In this document: positions 38,000-50,115 of the stretch, in pieces
Layout: every line of letters starts with the position of its first letter
Position numbering within the stretch: the first letter of the stretch is position 1
DNA from: Urechis unicinctus
Lineage: Eukaryota; Annelida; Polychaeta; Xenopneusta; Urechidae
Reading direction: 5' to 3'
Assembly: GCA_034190875.2 (NCBI GenBank)
Contig: CM067349.1
Coordinates: 25,683,142-25,747,141 of the forward strand
DNA length: 64,000 bases
Notes under the pieces: model-generated
What the model saw: only the letters and a program-made list of their open reading frames with translations
What the model was told of the DNA's origin: nothing
Databases searched by the model: none
Program-made: the position numbers and the translations under genes

Positions 38000-39160
38000 C
38001 ATCAACGTTATCGTGTTTAAAAGATTTGCCGATCTATGCTCCGGCTACCAGTGGTTATGAATTGATCCACCGTTTGCTTTATCATTAAAGGAATTCTCCG
38101 TACACAACTCGAGATTAATGATTCGCGGAATATTTCGCCATTGTAAATTAACACGGTACTGTGCCGGTTCAATTCGCGATATTATGATAAAATGTGGTCA
38201 TCGTTTTGTTCGAAACTCTACGACAGATGCGGTCGATTGAGCCTCGTTTGAAGAATACATTTAACTTCAACTTAGAATACAAGCTGTTTTGTTTAAATCT
38301 CTGTTGGTGATTCAATTGAAAGAAATTGATACAATTGCTCATATACGGATAGAAGTATGCTAAGAATTCCTTCTTCTTTAACGCATTTGTGATGATTAGT
38401 TATAACTGTAATGTTTTTTTGTTTGTAACGAGGAATGAATATTCCAAAGTGGACACAAATATCTTGTTTTGATGAGCATCCAAGCGCGCCACAACTACAC
38501 CGGAAATCACAAGTGAGGGGTGGAATCAAAACCTTACAATAACGAACAAACTTCATGACACAACTAGTATGCAAATACGAATATCTATCTTTGAATTTGC
38601 GTCGTTTTCAATTATGATAATATCAGAGGGAAACATCGGGAATACATCATGCACATCCTCATCCAAAGAGTACGGATATAACAGCACTGAACTCAGTGAC
38701 CCCAGTAAGTTCACAGGCTTTATCTCGTTGGTGTGATATGGTATGATATGAATGATTGGATAATGTGAGATATCTGTTTTCTAACATTGAATATAACGAA
38801 GAAGGTTGTGGCTTTTCCTGTCGATGTCAAGCGATGGAATTATGAGTTTCAGATTGATGTATGAAGGTTCAATTATATACTTCAATGGAAAATGTACACA
38901 TTTCAGTGTGTTCGAGGGATTGTCACATTTTCCATAATATTTTTTGCCATCGATACTGTACCATGCATACCTCTATGCAATAATATTTTGATATGGCACT
39001 GTGTATAACAAAACCAATGATATACTTTAAGGTTAAAACATAGCAACACATCATGAAACCAACCTAATCTTTAGCACGCTACCTGTTCTACCATGCCTCG
39101 CTAGAAAACATTTTCAGAGCGCTTTCATTTATTTGCACAACAAATTGTCGCCTAATCACA
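38000..39160. other. No recognisable gene
   Basis: AT-rich DNA. The stretch at 38430-38530 is related to 15.80 and 18.98 kb, and 38650-38940 is related to the 46.2-46.45 kb part of the 3.22-kb units. It is therefore flank of the same gene array. Confidence 0.45.
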
Positions 39161-39161
39161 G

Positions 39162-39355
39162 ATTGTGGTGGTCGTTGTCGACTTGTAGGTGTATGCCTCT
39201 ACACAGCCGGCATACGATGCGCAATGTAACCCTTATTCAGAGATGAACGTGCTTGTATGGGAATGAATTGTACTATGAAATAAATAAAAGATATCAGCAT
39301 TGCGTCGCGCGCCAGGTAAGCGTGAACCACGATTCGAGCAAAGATCAACGTCCAG
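39162..39355 (+). pseudogene. Relic cysteine-module exon, oldest copy
   Basis: It is preceded by an acceptor-like CTAATCACAG and followed by the donor CCAG|GTAAATA. It aligns with exon 2 of genes A-E through CAATGTAACCC in the middle and AAAGATCAACGTCCAG at the end. Several cysteine codons are lost and the frame has stops. No exon 1 or exon 3 partner is seen nearby. It lies about 0.7 kb upstream of gene C. Confidence 0.7.
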
Positions 39356-39549
39356 GTAAATAAATGTACACTATATTGGCTGCTGCGCTCAACAGCACGA
39401 CTTGGTGATGAACATTGTGGCTGTTGCTCGAATTATCTACAAGTTATGAAAGAGCTTAATTTAAGTGTTAAGGGGGGGGGGGTGTTGCAAGCAGAGGATT
39501 GGTCGGTTGACTGTATGCGGCTGATTTGTGACAAAGTGAAATGACAAAC

Positions 39550-39880
39550 TATAATCGGAAAAATAGGAATATTTAAATTAACCGTTCAATAATTGACAAT
39601 TTAACACAATGTGTTATGTGAGTCATATCTCAAAATTGAATTAGATCGGGTTTTGCTAGCGAAAAGCAAAAACTCTACGTCGATTGTGACGTGGCTTGAT
39701 TGGCAACACGCCAAGGTCTTCCACATATTAGATATCTGTATGCAATACAGTGATATCTGTTACGGGGTTCTAGATATCACATATGCTTATAAAAAGATAA
39801 GTGAGAGATTTACAATATTTACTATACAGGTTCTATGGGAGATGGAATTGGCCTCAAAAAGACAGAAGTGTAGTTTTGCG
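39550..39880 (+). promoter_or_regulatory. Upstream region of gene C with GATATC cluster
   Basis: GATATC at 39731, 39752 and 39773 has the same 21-bp steps as upstream of gene A, although the flanks differ by roughly 10 percent. The TTATAAAAAG motif is also kept (39788). Confidence 0.4.
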
Positions 39881-40036
39881 GGAACACTGTAACATTCCTT
39901 TTTAAAGACAAGCTTGTGTAATAGGTTAGTTCAGCATCACGCCTCATAGAGAATTTTATTCAACACAGAAGGATCCACAGATTCCGTTGTCAAATAAATA
40001 GATGTGAATTGTGAAGGGATCTGCAACTTACAGAGG

Positions 40037-40808
40037 ATGATGACAGTGTTGCAGGTGGTTATATAACATGACATGCTGTGATTAAAGTTAAGTGTGTTTA
40101 TATACCTGTAATATGTATCATTGATATAACAAGTGTGATTTATGCTGCCTTCAGGTGCTGTGTGTCGTCAGTTTATGGACCTGTATCGATTCTCGGTCGT
40201 TATCAGCCGAAGATACCCAGTGTAACCCGAACACAGAGAAGAACAGATGTGATTGTGTTCATGAATGGTTCGATGTAGTGATTGAACGATGTATTCCGTG
40301 CCACGTCGTGTGTCGATCAAGTGTTTATAATGAATGGTGCCAGAGTCAATGCCCAGGTAAATTACTGACTTTTAAGGAAAACAAATGAAAATACTTGATA
40401 ACTTAAGCATCGCCAGGAGCCATTGCAATGCTTTATCAGCTATCACGGGTTTCTGTTTCAGTCTTTGTCCGCTATATCCAATCAATACCAAAGACCTCAG
40501 CAACAATGCCCACATCGACAGCTTCCGCATCGATAACGTTAGCAGCGCCGTTACAAACTGCAGTAGCGGCAGTAGAAGCACCAGGTCCCCAGAACGCGGC
40601 ACACTCTATGCTGGCATCAGATGACGACATGGCGGTCCTGGCAGCGGTGAAGCAGATGACCTGGTTGCTGGGCATCACTGTCGTTCTCTGTATCGTCATA
40701 ATGATAACACTGGGTGTGGTTATGTGTCACTGTTATCGCAAGAGTGCCATGACAAATGGCTGTAAAACGATTTCACATGAACACGCCTCAGAAACAAGAA
40801 TTGTCTGA
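40037..40808 (+). CDS. Gene C: BCMA-like membrane protein, type 1, mosaic copy
   Basis: Exons 40037-40054, 40155-40356 and 40462-40808 give 188 residues. The start is MMTVLQ, and exon 2 continues the signal peptide. The cysteine module reads CDCVHEWFDVVIERCIPC in its centre and keeps all eight cysteines. Intron 2 is identical to that of gene A and exon 3 differs at only two bases plus a 7-bp deletion, while exon 2 differs from A at about 15 of 202 bases. The deletion moves the tail into a frame giving ISHEHASETRIV, which resembles the end of gene B's tail (DSHEHMSAI). The family poly(A) region after the stop is missing, because about 760 bp present after gene A is deleted. Another downstream signal must therefore be used. 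Confidence 0.7.
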
Positions 40809-40859
40809 CTGGCAGACGTTAGATGTATGATGATACCGTAATGACAATCTTTTGAACCT

Positions 40860-43130
40860 CAAAAACATCTTCCTCGTTGATTACGATCGCCATAACTTAG
40901 CAATCGCTAAAAGGTGCAGTGGTCAGCAATGTTTTATTTTAGTCCATTTCATGAAGTACAGCAGTCCCTCCCTCTGACCATCCTGAGACACTCGATGTAC
41001 AAGTATTCTTGAACAAGGTTAAAGCTTAATGTTGGTTTGGTCACAGCAGTTGATAACAGCGGCGTCTATTGTACGCTTAAGTACATGTATCTATGACCTC
41101 TAGTATCGACTCAAGTAGGTCTCTAATGCTGCATTTAAATGTAATAACTCAGTGTTGCTTTGTGATTTTCAACACGAACATTTAAGTTTTTTGTAGGTTT
41201 CGATATATGTATAGGCGTCAATGGTAACAGGTAAATAGCCAGCACAGTGATTGTGTCAAAATAAGTCGACATGTTGAATTTCAGAAGCAGGATTTAAGTA
41301 TTTGTGTATTGTCCAAAGTTCTCGCTTCAAACCCGGTCAATACTATACGACGTGATCAATTCCATCGACACTCTCTACATCGCTGAACTCCTTTATAGCA
41401 GGATATCATTTATCAAGGGACGACGAGGCAGTCGGTATATTAGTGAAGCAGCCTTTCGAAGAGGTGCTATGAGGTATCTTAATGGGTTCATTTTTATCGG
41501 TATTTTATGACACATTACGTTAATATCCAAAATTAAAGAATGACTTATATTGTAGCGAGGTTGATATACCACAACGTACAAGTTGGACTGTCTCGGAGAG
41601 TGGAGAATCATTCATCGGTCCGATGCTCATTTAGCGGAAACATGCTGAATGAGATTTCCGACTGACTTATATCAAGATATCAGAAATGCTTAAGATATCA
41701 TGTACAATTATTGACATTAAGTGAATTAAGAGTAAATTATTGTGGTTTATATGGAGCTAGAGGTGACTGGTGAGGGTGTGTAAATCAACGTGCAGTGGAG
41801 GTTCCAGTGAACGATAAAGGTCACATGTGTATATATAAACATGTCATTCTGTGACTTGAGAAAGGCGTGATGCGTATAACTGTGATGCACAAGATGGCTT
41901 TTATATTGTCTACAGGTGCTCTACGCTATTAGTTTACTGCTGTTAGTCACGTTCGTCTTACAAAACGCATTGAGCTAATTCAGGATAGTATAGATTATTC
42001 AAATTAGTTGCGTAATGGAATTGTACATTGTCCTATCCAACTTGACGATACAGCCGCTCATCGAGTGTTTATCTCTGTTTAGTAATGACGCAGTGCAGAG
42101 TGTTGAGTAGCTAAGTTTTGTTCTATTCTTATACCTTTGCATACGACGGACTCCCTCGTTCACGATTTGTTAAAAGGGGACAAAAATAGCTACGTTGGGT
42201 AACTACAATGTATTATCCTTACATGAAACACGCGTCATATCACGGGAGGCCAGGTTAGGAATACGTAGCATTGCCTTGTTAAGAAGAGTTGAATAATGAC
42301 AGGCGCATATTGAAAGGTGATAAGGTTCAGTAACTGTTACATAAGTTGTCTCAAGTATCTAATACTACGAAAGCTACAACATACCGCAACGATGCTTCGT
42401 TGAAATGGGCGATGGGGGTGCTTTTCACAATGCCCGGGACTTGTCTTGGACTGACGATGGTTTAAACTAGATTTACTTCCTTAAACTCCCTTTTTTTTAT
42501 TGGAAGTCTCGAGAAGTCGCATTGTATTTGTCAGAGATAAATCTTTTTTTGGCGTGATCGACAACGAACAAGGTGTAATTCATGGTCATGGTTGTCTTGA
42601 TCACGATACAAAACCTACGGGTGACCACTGTATGGTTTTGAATGCGGGACACATTGTAGATATACATCGCCACTTTAAAGCTATGTCAACTGTTCTTAAC
42701 TAAAATCTAACAAATTCTGCATATTAAGATAAACTGTTGAACAATCGATAATATAACTTCGACAGTATCATGCAGATATTTATTCTGAGATTTGATCAAG
42801 CTTTAGCTGCGATCAACAACAACTGAGCGTCGCGGCGTATTGGCGCGATGGGTTGCACAATGCGATATCAAAGCTGTTTAAGATATCTAGTACTGTTATA
42901 GCTTATTATAACAATGTCACGTGGCTTTCATGATATCAGAAAAAGCCCTGATCTATGTTAGCTGGGACACATGTATTGACTTATTTTGTTACAATTCAAG
43001 ATATCATTATTATCTAAGATATCTTGTAGACCGATATGACTGTGTAACCCGATAGGGGATTATCATTCCTCTTCAAATCGTGAAGAACATTATCTGTAGT
43101 CTGGGGACTACTCGTGTACCGTGAAGAGAT
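40860..43130. repeat. Spacer between genes C and D, copy of the A-B spacer
   Basis: Nearly identical to 21.2-23.4 kb apart from small indels. A relic donor end lies at 41221-41230. No gene is supported. Confidence 0.7.
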
Positions 43131-43145
43131 CCTTAGTTACAGAAG

Positions 43146-43832
43146 ATGACGACCCTGTTACAGGTGCTTGTCTAATATTACATGCTGTGACTGAAGTTGA
43201 ATGTGGTTTATACACCTGTGATGGGTAACAGTGATATAACAAGTGTGATTTATGCTGCCTTCAGGTGCTGTGTGTCGTCAGTTTATGGACCTGTATCGCT
43301 TCCCGATCGTTGTCAGCCGAAGATACCCAATGTAACCCGAACACAGAGAAGAACAGATGTCATTGTGTTGATGAATGGTTCGATGTAGTAATTGAAAGAT
43401 GTATTCCGTGCCACGTCGCGTGTCGATCAAGTGTTTATGATGAATGGTGCCAGAGTCAATGCCCAGGTAAGTTGCTGACTCTTCAATGAAAACAAGTGAA
43501 AATACTTGATATTTTAAGCGTCGTCAGGAACCATTGCAATATTATATCAACTGTTATTTTTTATGTTTTCAGTCTTTGCAAGCTATATCCATTCGACACC
43601 AAAGGCCTCATCAACTACAACCACATCGACAGTCCCCACATCGATAACCATAGCAACGCCTATACAATCAGCAGATGCAGCAGCAGCAGCAAAAGCAGGT
43701 CTCCAGAACGAGGCATCCTCTATGCTGGCATCAGATGATGTCGATACGGTCCTAGCAGCAGTGAATCTGCTGACGTGGTTGGTGGGCATCACTGCCGTCC
43801 TCTGTATCGTCATACTGATACACTGGGCGTGA
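43146..43832 (+). CDS. Gene D: BCMA-like protein ending inside the membrane helix
   Basis: Exons 43146-43163, 43265-43466 and 43573-43832 give 159 residues. It is the copy of gene B: MTTLLQ start, intact eight-cysteine module (HVAC instead of HVVC) and the same stalk. Relative to B, one A is missing in the ATAACACTG/ATACACTG stretch, so the protein ends ...CIVILIHWA at the end of the hydrophobic segment and loses the basic RARRR tail. The remaining C-terminal hydrophobic run of about 18 residues could still anchor the protein, could act like a GPI-addition signal, or could let it be secreted. All three are conjecture. It may also be a gene on its way to decay. Poly(A) signal at 44371. Confidence 0.55.
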
Positions 43833-44370
43833 TTATTGTGTCAGTCATGCGAGCGCGTCGCCGTGATCGTAAGAATGACACGCCAAATGACCGTACAAAG
43901 AAGAACAAAGATTCACATGAACACACGTCAGGAATATGAATTATCTGGTTGGCAGATGTAGGTTTTATGATAATACCGTAATGATATAATGAATGTTTGG
44001 CCCTAAACTTCAGGCATAATACGACAATCTTTAGTCTCTGGTATGTACGAACGAGCTATCTGTATAGCGACCGGTGATGTCGACTAAGAATGTGAGTTTA
44101 CCTTAGGCACTATCGGATTTTATCATCTCCACATCACCTGACTTATGAGTTAATTCTTGTTTCAACTTCATGTTTATAACTGCATTTGCTTATATTTTTT
44201 TTACATTCTGTGGGTGATGGTGTATATATTATATGCTGTTGTAACATTTCCTGTGACCCGCCTACTTACTTGCTTACTTACTTACTGTATGCGGATAAAT
44301 GTGGTGTAAATACTTTGTGAATATGTCGGTGTGAAAGTATTATTTGCAAATGTTTGTCAGTATATTTATG

Positions 44371-44376
44371 AATAAA
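44371..44376 (+). terminator. Poly(A) signal of gene D
   Basis: AATAAA in the family context, about 540 bp after the early stop and about 435 bp after the place of the ancestral stop. Confidence 0.6.
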
Positions 44377-46697
44377 TCATTTTGCATGTTATTAATATTG
44401 TGTTTACATAAAAGAAGATTCACAGAGATCGAACGTTAAAGTCCAGCTCCAACCACGTGGACACATATAATGATGTTGACAAGTCTTTGAGGGCAACATT
44501 TTTATGCCAACTGACATTGACACTCATTTTTTCTTCTCCTGTATCCACATATCATTGACTGCAGATGGATACCATGGCCCAATATCAAGGCTAAATCATT
44601 TTAAACCATGACTTGTGTATTTATTTATGTTCAAGTAATATCTAACCTGCACTCGTCATATCCCAAAAATCGGAGTACGATGAGAAGCTGTTTATTAAGA
44701 GCCTACAAACTACTTTGGGCCACACACAAACTATGTGGTTCGATGATATCACAATGATTGAACCTTGGGCCCCGTTGTGTGAGTGGTGGGGGCGGGGGAT
44801 GTTGAGAGCTCCACCTACAGGTACAAGGATAGGTTAATGTCACCCTCAAATGGAATCTCAAAAACATCACAACAATCGCCATAATTTAGCAATCGCTGAA
44901 AGGGCAGTGGTCAGTAATGTTTTATTTGATCTATAGCATCACTTAATGAATTACAGCATTCCCTCCCATCTATCATTCCGACACACACGATGTACAAGTA
45001 TTCGTGAGCTAGCATGATCACAGGTTGAAGGTTCGGTCATAGTTTTTCATAACAGCGGCGTTTATAGCAGTCATATACTTAAGCACATGTATCTATGAAC
45101 TCTAGTATCCACTCAAGATATTGCATGTGAATATAATGCCTCCTTCTCTGTTATGTTGTATATACATCAATGAACAGGTAAATAACCAGCCCACTGTTTT
45201 GGCAAAACAGGTTGACGTGGTGAATTTCATAAGAAGGATACAAGTATTTATGTCGGCAGTCGGTATATTAGTGGAGCAGCCTATTTCTGCATCGCTATAC
45301 TAATTACATTGTGTATGTTATACAATCAGCACAGTATATAGCATAGCAGCTATGCACAACGTTCAATATCGGAAAACAGATAAAGCCATGAATGGAAATC
45401 ATGTTTGATAAGCGTTAATCACGTTCGCTGGCACCAACATATAATGATCACATTAAAGGTGTACTATGTACCATAGATATCGATGTTTTCGACATTGTAT
45501 AGTATTTGCAAAGTATTTGCCGTGATTCAGGGGTCTATTAGACAAATTGAACGTGAAGAGGGAAGAATAATGATTACAGTTGCCGTTATTTTCAGAACTG
45601 TCGAATAAAGTTTCACCAGTGATTTATCGATCCTTGGTATGCGCACTCCATGTCAAGGCATGGATCAAGAAGTCGTATGTAAATGAAAAGACACATTGTA
45701 CGCCATTGTCGGATCTTCTATGACTTTCCATTTTTGGTATAGCTTGTATGTAGCAATATGACTTACTTCATAAATGAGCTTTGCTGTTGCTAGGGGATGA
45801 CCATGCTATCTACTGGTTAGTAGAGGGGTTTATTTTGGTTTTGTTTTATGTCAGGATCTTGTTGGCATATTAAGTTAAAGTCGAATCCGACAATAGCCAA
45901 CTAGATTCAAGGGTTAGTGATATGAATATCACCGTTACTGAAGAGGTCTAATGAGATATCTTAATGGGTTCATTATATCGGTATTATATGACACAGCACG
46001 TTCATTTCCCAAATTAAAGAATGATATAAGTTGTAGTGAGAATGATATATCAGACTGACCCCGAGAGAGGAGAATCATTCATCGGTTTGACATTCGGACA
46101 GAAGTATGCAAACTCATTTAGTAAACATTCGTCATCCTTAACGCAGTTTTGATGAGTAGTTGTAACGACCAAACTTCACAGCAGGGCTAGTTGCAAATAC
46201 GAATAACAGCATTGAACTCAGTGACCCCAGAAACTCAAGGTAACATTGGTGTGATATGGTATGATAATAGTGATTGGATGATGCGAGATATCTGTTATCT
46301 AACATTGCATATAACGAAGAGGGTTTTTGTTTCTCCGGTCAAGCGATTGAATTATGAGTTTTAAAGTGATGTAAGAAGGTTCAATCATATACGTAATTGG
46401 AAAATCTCTCACCAGCTATACACTTCTGTATGTTCCAGGGATTGTCACATTTTCCATATAAATGGTGCCAAGTATACTGGACAATGCATACCTCTATGCA
46501 GTAATATTTTGTGATGACACTGTGTATAACAAATCAATAATATATTTTCAGGTTGAATCATGATAAATTATCATTAAAACCATCCTAATCGTTAGCACGC
46601 TGCCTATTCTACCATGCCACACTAGAGAGGCATCAGACATTTACAGTGAGCTCTCAGATAGTATCTATTCCAATAACAACATTACGCCTCATCACAG

Positions 46698-46893
46698 TTT
46701 GTGGTGGTCGCTGTCGACTTGTTGGTGTATGCCTCTACACAGCCGACATTCGATGCACAATGTAACCCGTATATGGAGAAGAATGTCTGTCTGTATGGAG
46801 ATGAATTGAACGATTGAGTGAATGAATGATATCAACATTGCGTCGTGCCTCAGATAAGCGTGAACGACGATTGGAGCAAAGATCAACGTCCAG
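46698..46893 (+). pseudogene. Relic cysteine-module exon in unit 1
   Basis: Acceptor-like ATCACAG, then a sequence aligning with exon 2 of the intact genes: CAATGTAACCCG and GGAGAAGAATG correspond to the codons of CNP and EKN, and the exon ends CGTCCAG|GTAAATA. Most later cysteines and the frame are lost. Confidence 0.72.
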
Positions 46894-49800
46894 GTAAATA
46901 TCGAGCGCGGTGGTTTTGGCAAAACAGGTGAACATGATGAATTTCAGAAGCACGATGTAAGTATTTATTTGATGATATAATAGCTTATTGTCTAAATGTT
47001 TCCGATTGAAACCAGGTCAACACTATACAGCGTGACCAATGACATCCACTCGATCTACATCACAGGACTCTTTTGGATTTGTAGCAGAACGTCATCATCT
47101 AAGGATGACGAGGCAGTCCGTGTGGTCGGGCAGTAGCTGACGTTGCTACTGGGGTTTTCCCTGTACCGCTGTACTCGTCATGCTACCTACATAATCAAAA
47201 TATCGGAAGACAAATACAGTCATGAATGGAATTATGTTTAATAGGCTTTTGTCACGTTATCTGGCAGCAGGACGTTATGATGATAGCGTACTGTGTCAAT
47301 TAATATTAATGTATTTGTCATTGTACGGTATTTGCAAAATATTTACAAAAACGCTTAATCTGTATTAACCATTTTAGAGGAACGGACACACAGTATACCA
47401 TAGTCTGATGGTACATAAATGTACACTTTCTTGGCAGCTGTGCTTAACGATACGACTTGGGGATGAACATTGTGGCTGTTGGTCTCATTATCTACAAGTT
47501 ATGAAAGGGCTTTATTCTGTGTTGAGTGGGTTGGGTGTTGTAAAGAGAGGATTGGTCGGTTGACTATATGCGGCTGATTGGTGACAATGTGAAATGACGA
47601 AAGTTTGATATATGCTGTATGTTTATTGCATGTATATGTTGTGTTACTAGTGTGGATTAATGCTTTATAAACTGCCATATTAAGTGCAATATATTTCGAT
47701 GATATTGTACACAGACGTTAGTGCATATACTGAATCTGACATTGTTTCACAACTGCTTAAGATATATTGCGCAGTTTCAATAGAACGATGGTTCAGTATC
47801 ATTGCCAGGACTCAAGATGAAGCCGAAGGGTTTATATACATGATCTTAGCTACATAACTACATTTTAAACCAGATACATATTCCACAGCTGCATCCCAAA
47901 AATCGGAGTACCGATGAGCTGTGCCTTAAGAGCCACAATGACTTGGGCCACAACAAACTATGTGGTTCGATGATATCACATTGAACCTTGGGCCCCGTTG
48001 TGAGTGGTGGGGGCGGGGGATGTTGAGAGCTCCACCTACAGGTACAAGGATGGGTTAATGTCACCATCAAATGGAATCTCAAAAACATCACAACAATCGC
48101 CATAATTTAGCAATCGCTGAAAGGTGCAGTGGTCAGTAATGTTTTATTTGATCTATAGCATCACTTAATGAATTACAGCATTCCCTCCCATCTATCATTC
48201 CGACACACACGATGTACAAGTATTCGTGAGCTAGCATGATCACAGGTTGAAGGTTCGGTCATAGTTTTTCATAACAGCGGCGTTTATAGCAGTCATATAC
48301 TTAAGCACATGTATCTATGAACTCTAGTATCCACTCAAGATATTGCATGTGAATATAATGCCTCCTTCTCTGTTATGTTGTATATACATCAATGAACAGG
48401 TAAATAACCAGCCCACTGTTTTGGCAAAACAGGTTGACGTGGTGAATTTCATAAGAAGGATACAAGTATTTATGTCGGCAGTCGGTATATTAGTGGAGCA
48501 GCCTATTTCTGCATCGCTATACTAATTACATTGTGTATGTTATACAATCAGCACAGTATATAGCATAGCAGCTATGCACAACGTTCAATATCGGAAAACA
48601 GATAAAGCCATGAATGGAAATCATGTTTGATAAGCGTTAATCACGTTCGCTGGCACCAACATATAATGATCACATTAAAGGTGTACTATGTACCATAGAT
48701 ATCGATGTTTTCGACATTGTATAGTATTTGCAAAGTATTTGCAGTGATTCAGGGGTCTATTAGACAAATTGAACGTGAAGAGGGAAGAATAATGATTACA
48801 GTTGCCGTTATTTTCAGAACTGTCGAATAAAGTTTCACCAGTGATTTATCGATCCTTGGTATGCGCACTCATGTCAAGGCATGGATCAAGAAGTCGTATG
48901 TAAATGAAAAGACACATTGTACGCCATTGTCGGATCTTCTATGACTTTCCATTTTTGGTATAGCTTGTATGTAGCAATATGACTTACTTCATAAATGAGC
49001 TTTGCTGTTGCTAGGGGATGACCATGCTATCTACTGGTTAGTAGAGGGGTTTATTTTGGTTTTGTTTTATGTCAGGATCTTGTTGGCATATTAAGTTAAA
49101 GTCGAATCCGACAATAGCCAACTAGATTCAAGGGTTAGTGATATGAATATCACCGTTACTGAAGAGGTCTAATGAGATATCTTAATGGGTTCATTATATC
49201 GGTATTATATGACACAGCACGTTCATTTCCCAAATTAAAGAATGATATAAGTTGTAGTGAGAATGATTTATCAGACTGACCCCGAGAGAGGAGAATCATT
49301 CATCGGTTTGACATTCGGACAGAAGTATGCAAACTCATTTAGTAAACATTCGTCATCCTTAACGCAGTTTTGATGAGTAGTTGTAACGAACAAACTTCAC
49401 AGCAGGGCTAGTTGCAAATACGAATAACAGCATTGAACTCAGTGACCCCAGAAACTCAAGGTAACATTGGTGTGATATGGTATGATAATAGTGATTGGAT
49501 GATGCGAGATATCTGTTATCTAACATTGCATATAACGAAGAGGGTTTTTTGTTTCTCCGGTCAAGCGATTGAATTATGAGTTTTAAAGTGATGTAAGAAG
49601 GTTCAATCATATACGTAATTGGAAAATCTCTCACCAGCTATACACTTCTGTATGTTCCAGGGATTGTCACATTTTCCATATAAATGGTGCCAAGTATACT
49701 GGACAATGCATACCTCTATGCAGTAATATTTTGTGATGACACTGTGTATAACAAATCAATAATATATTTTCAGGTTGAATCATGATAAATTATCATTAAA

Positions 49801-49919
49801 ACCATCCTAATCGTTAGCACGCTGCCTATTCTACCATGCCACACTAGAGAGGCATCAGACATTTACAGTGAGCTCTCAGATAGTATCTATTCCAATAACA
49901 ACATTACGCCTCATCACAG

Positions 49920-50115
49920 TTTGTGGTGGTCGCTGTCGACTTGTTGGTGTATGCCTCTACACAGCCGACATTCGATGCACAATGTAACCCGTATATGGAG
50001 AAGAATGTCTGTCTGTATGGAGATGAATTGAACGATTGAGTGAATGAATGATATCAACATTGCGTCGTGCCTCAGATAAGCGTGAACGACGATTGGAGCA
50101 AAGATCAACGTCCAG
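49920..50115 (+). pseudogene. Relic cysteine-module exon in unit 2
   Basis: Copy of the relic at 46698-46893, 3222 bp further on and identical as far as I compared. It was already decayed before the tandem duplication. Confidence 0.72.

Noticed and set aside
39611-39892. 93-codon frame upstream of gene C
   Set aside because: The homologous stretch upstream of gene A does not keep the frame, so it is promoter or 5' flank, not coding.
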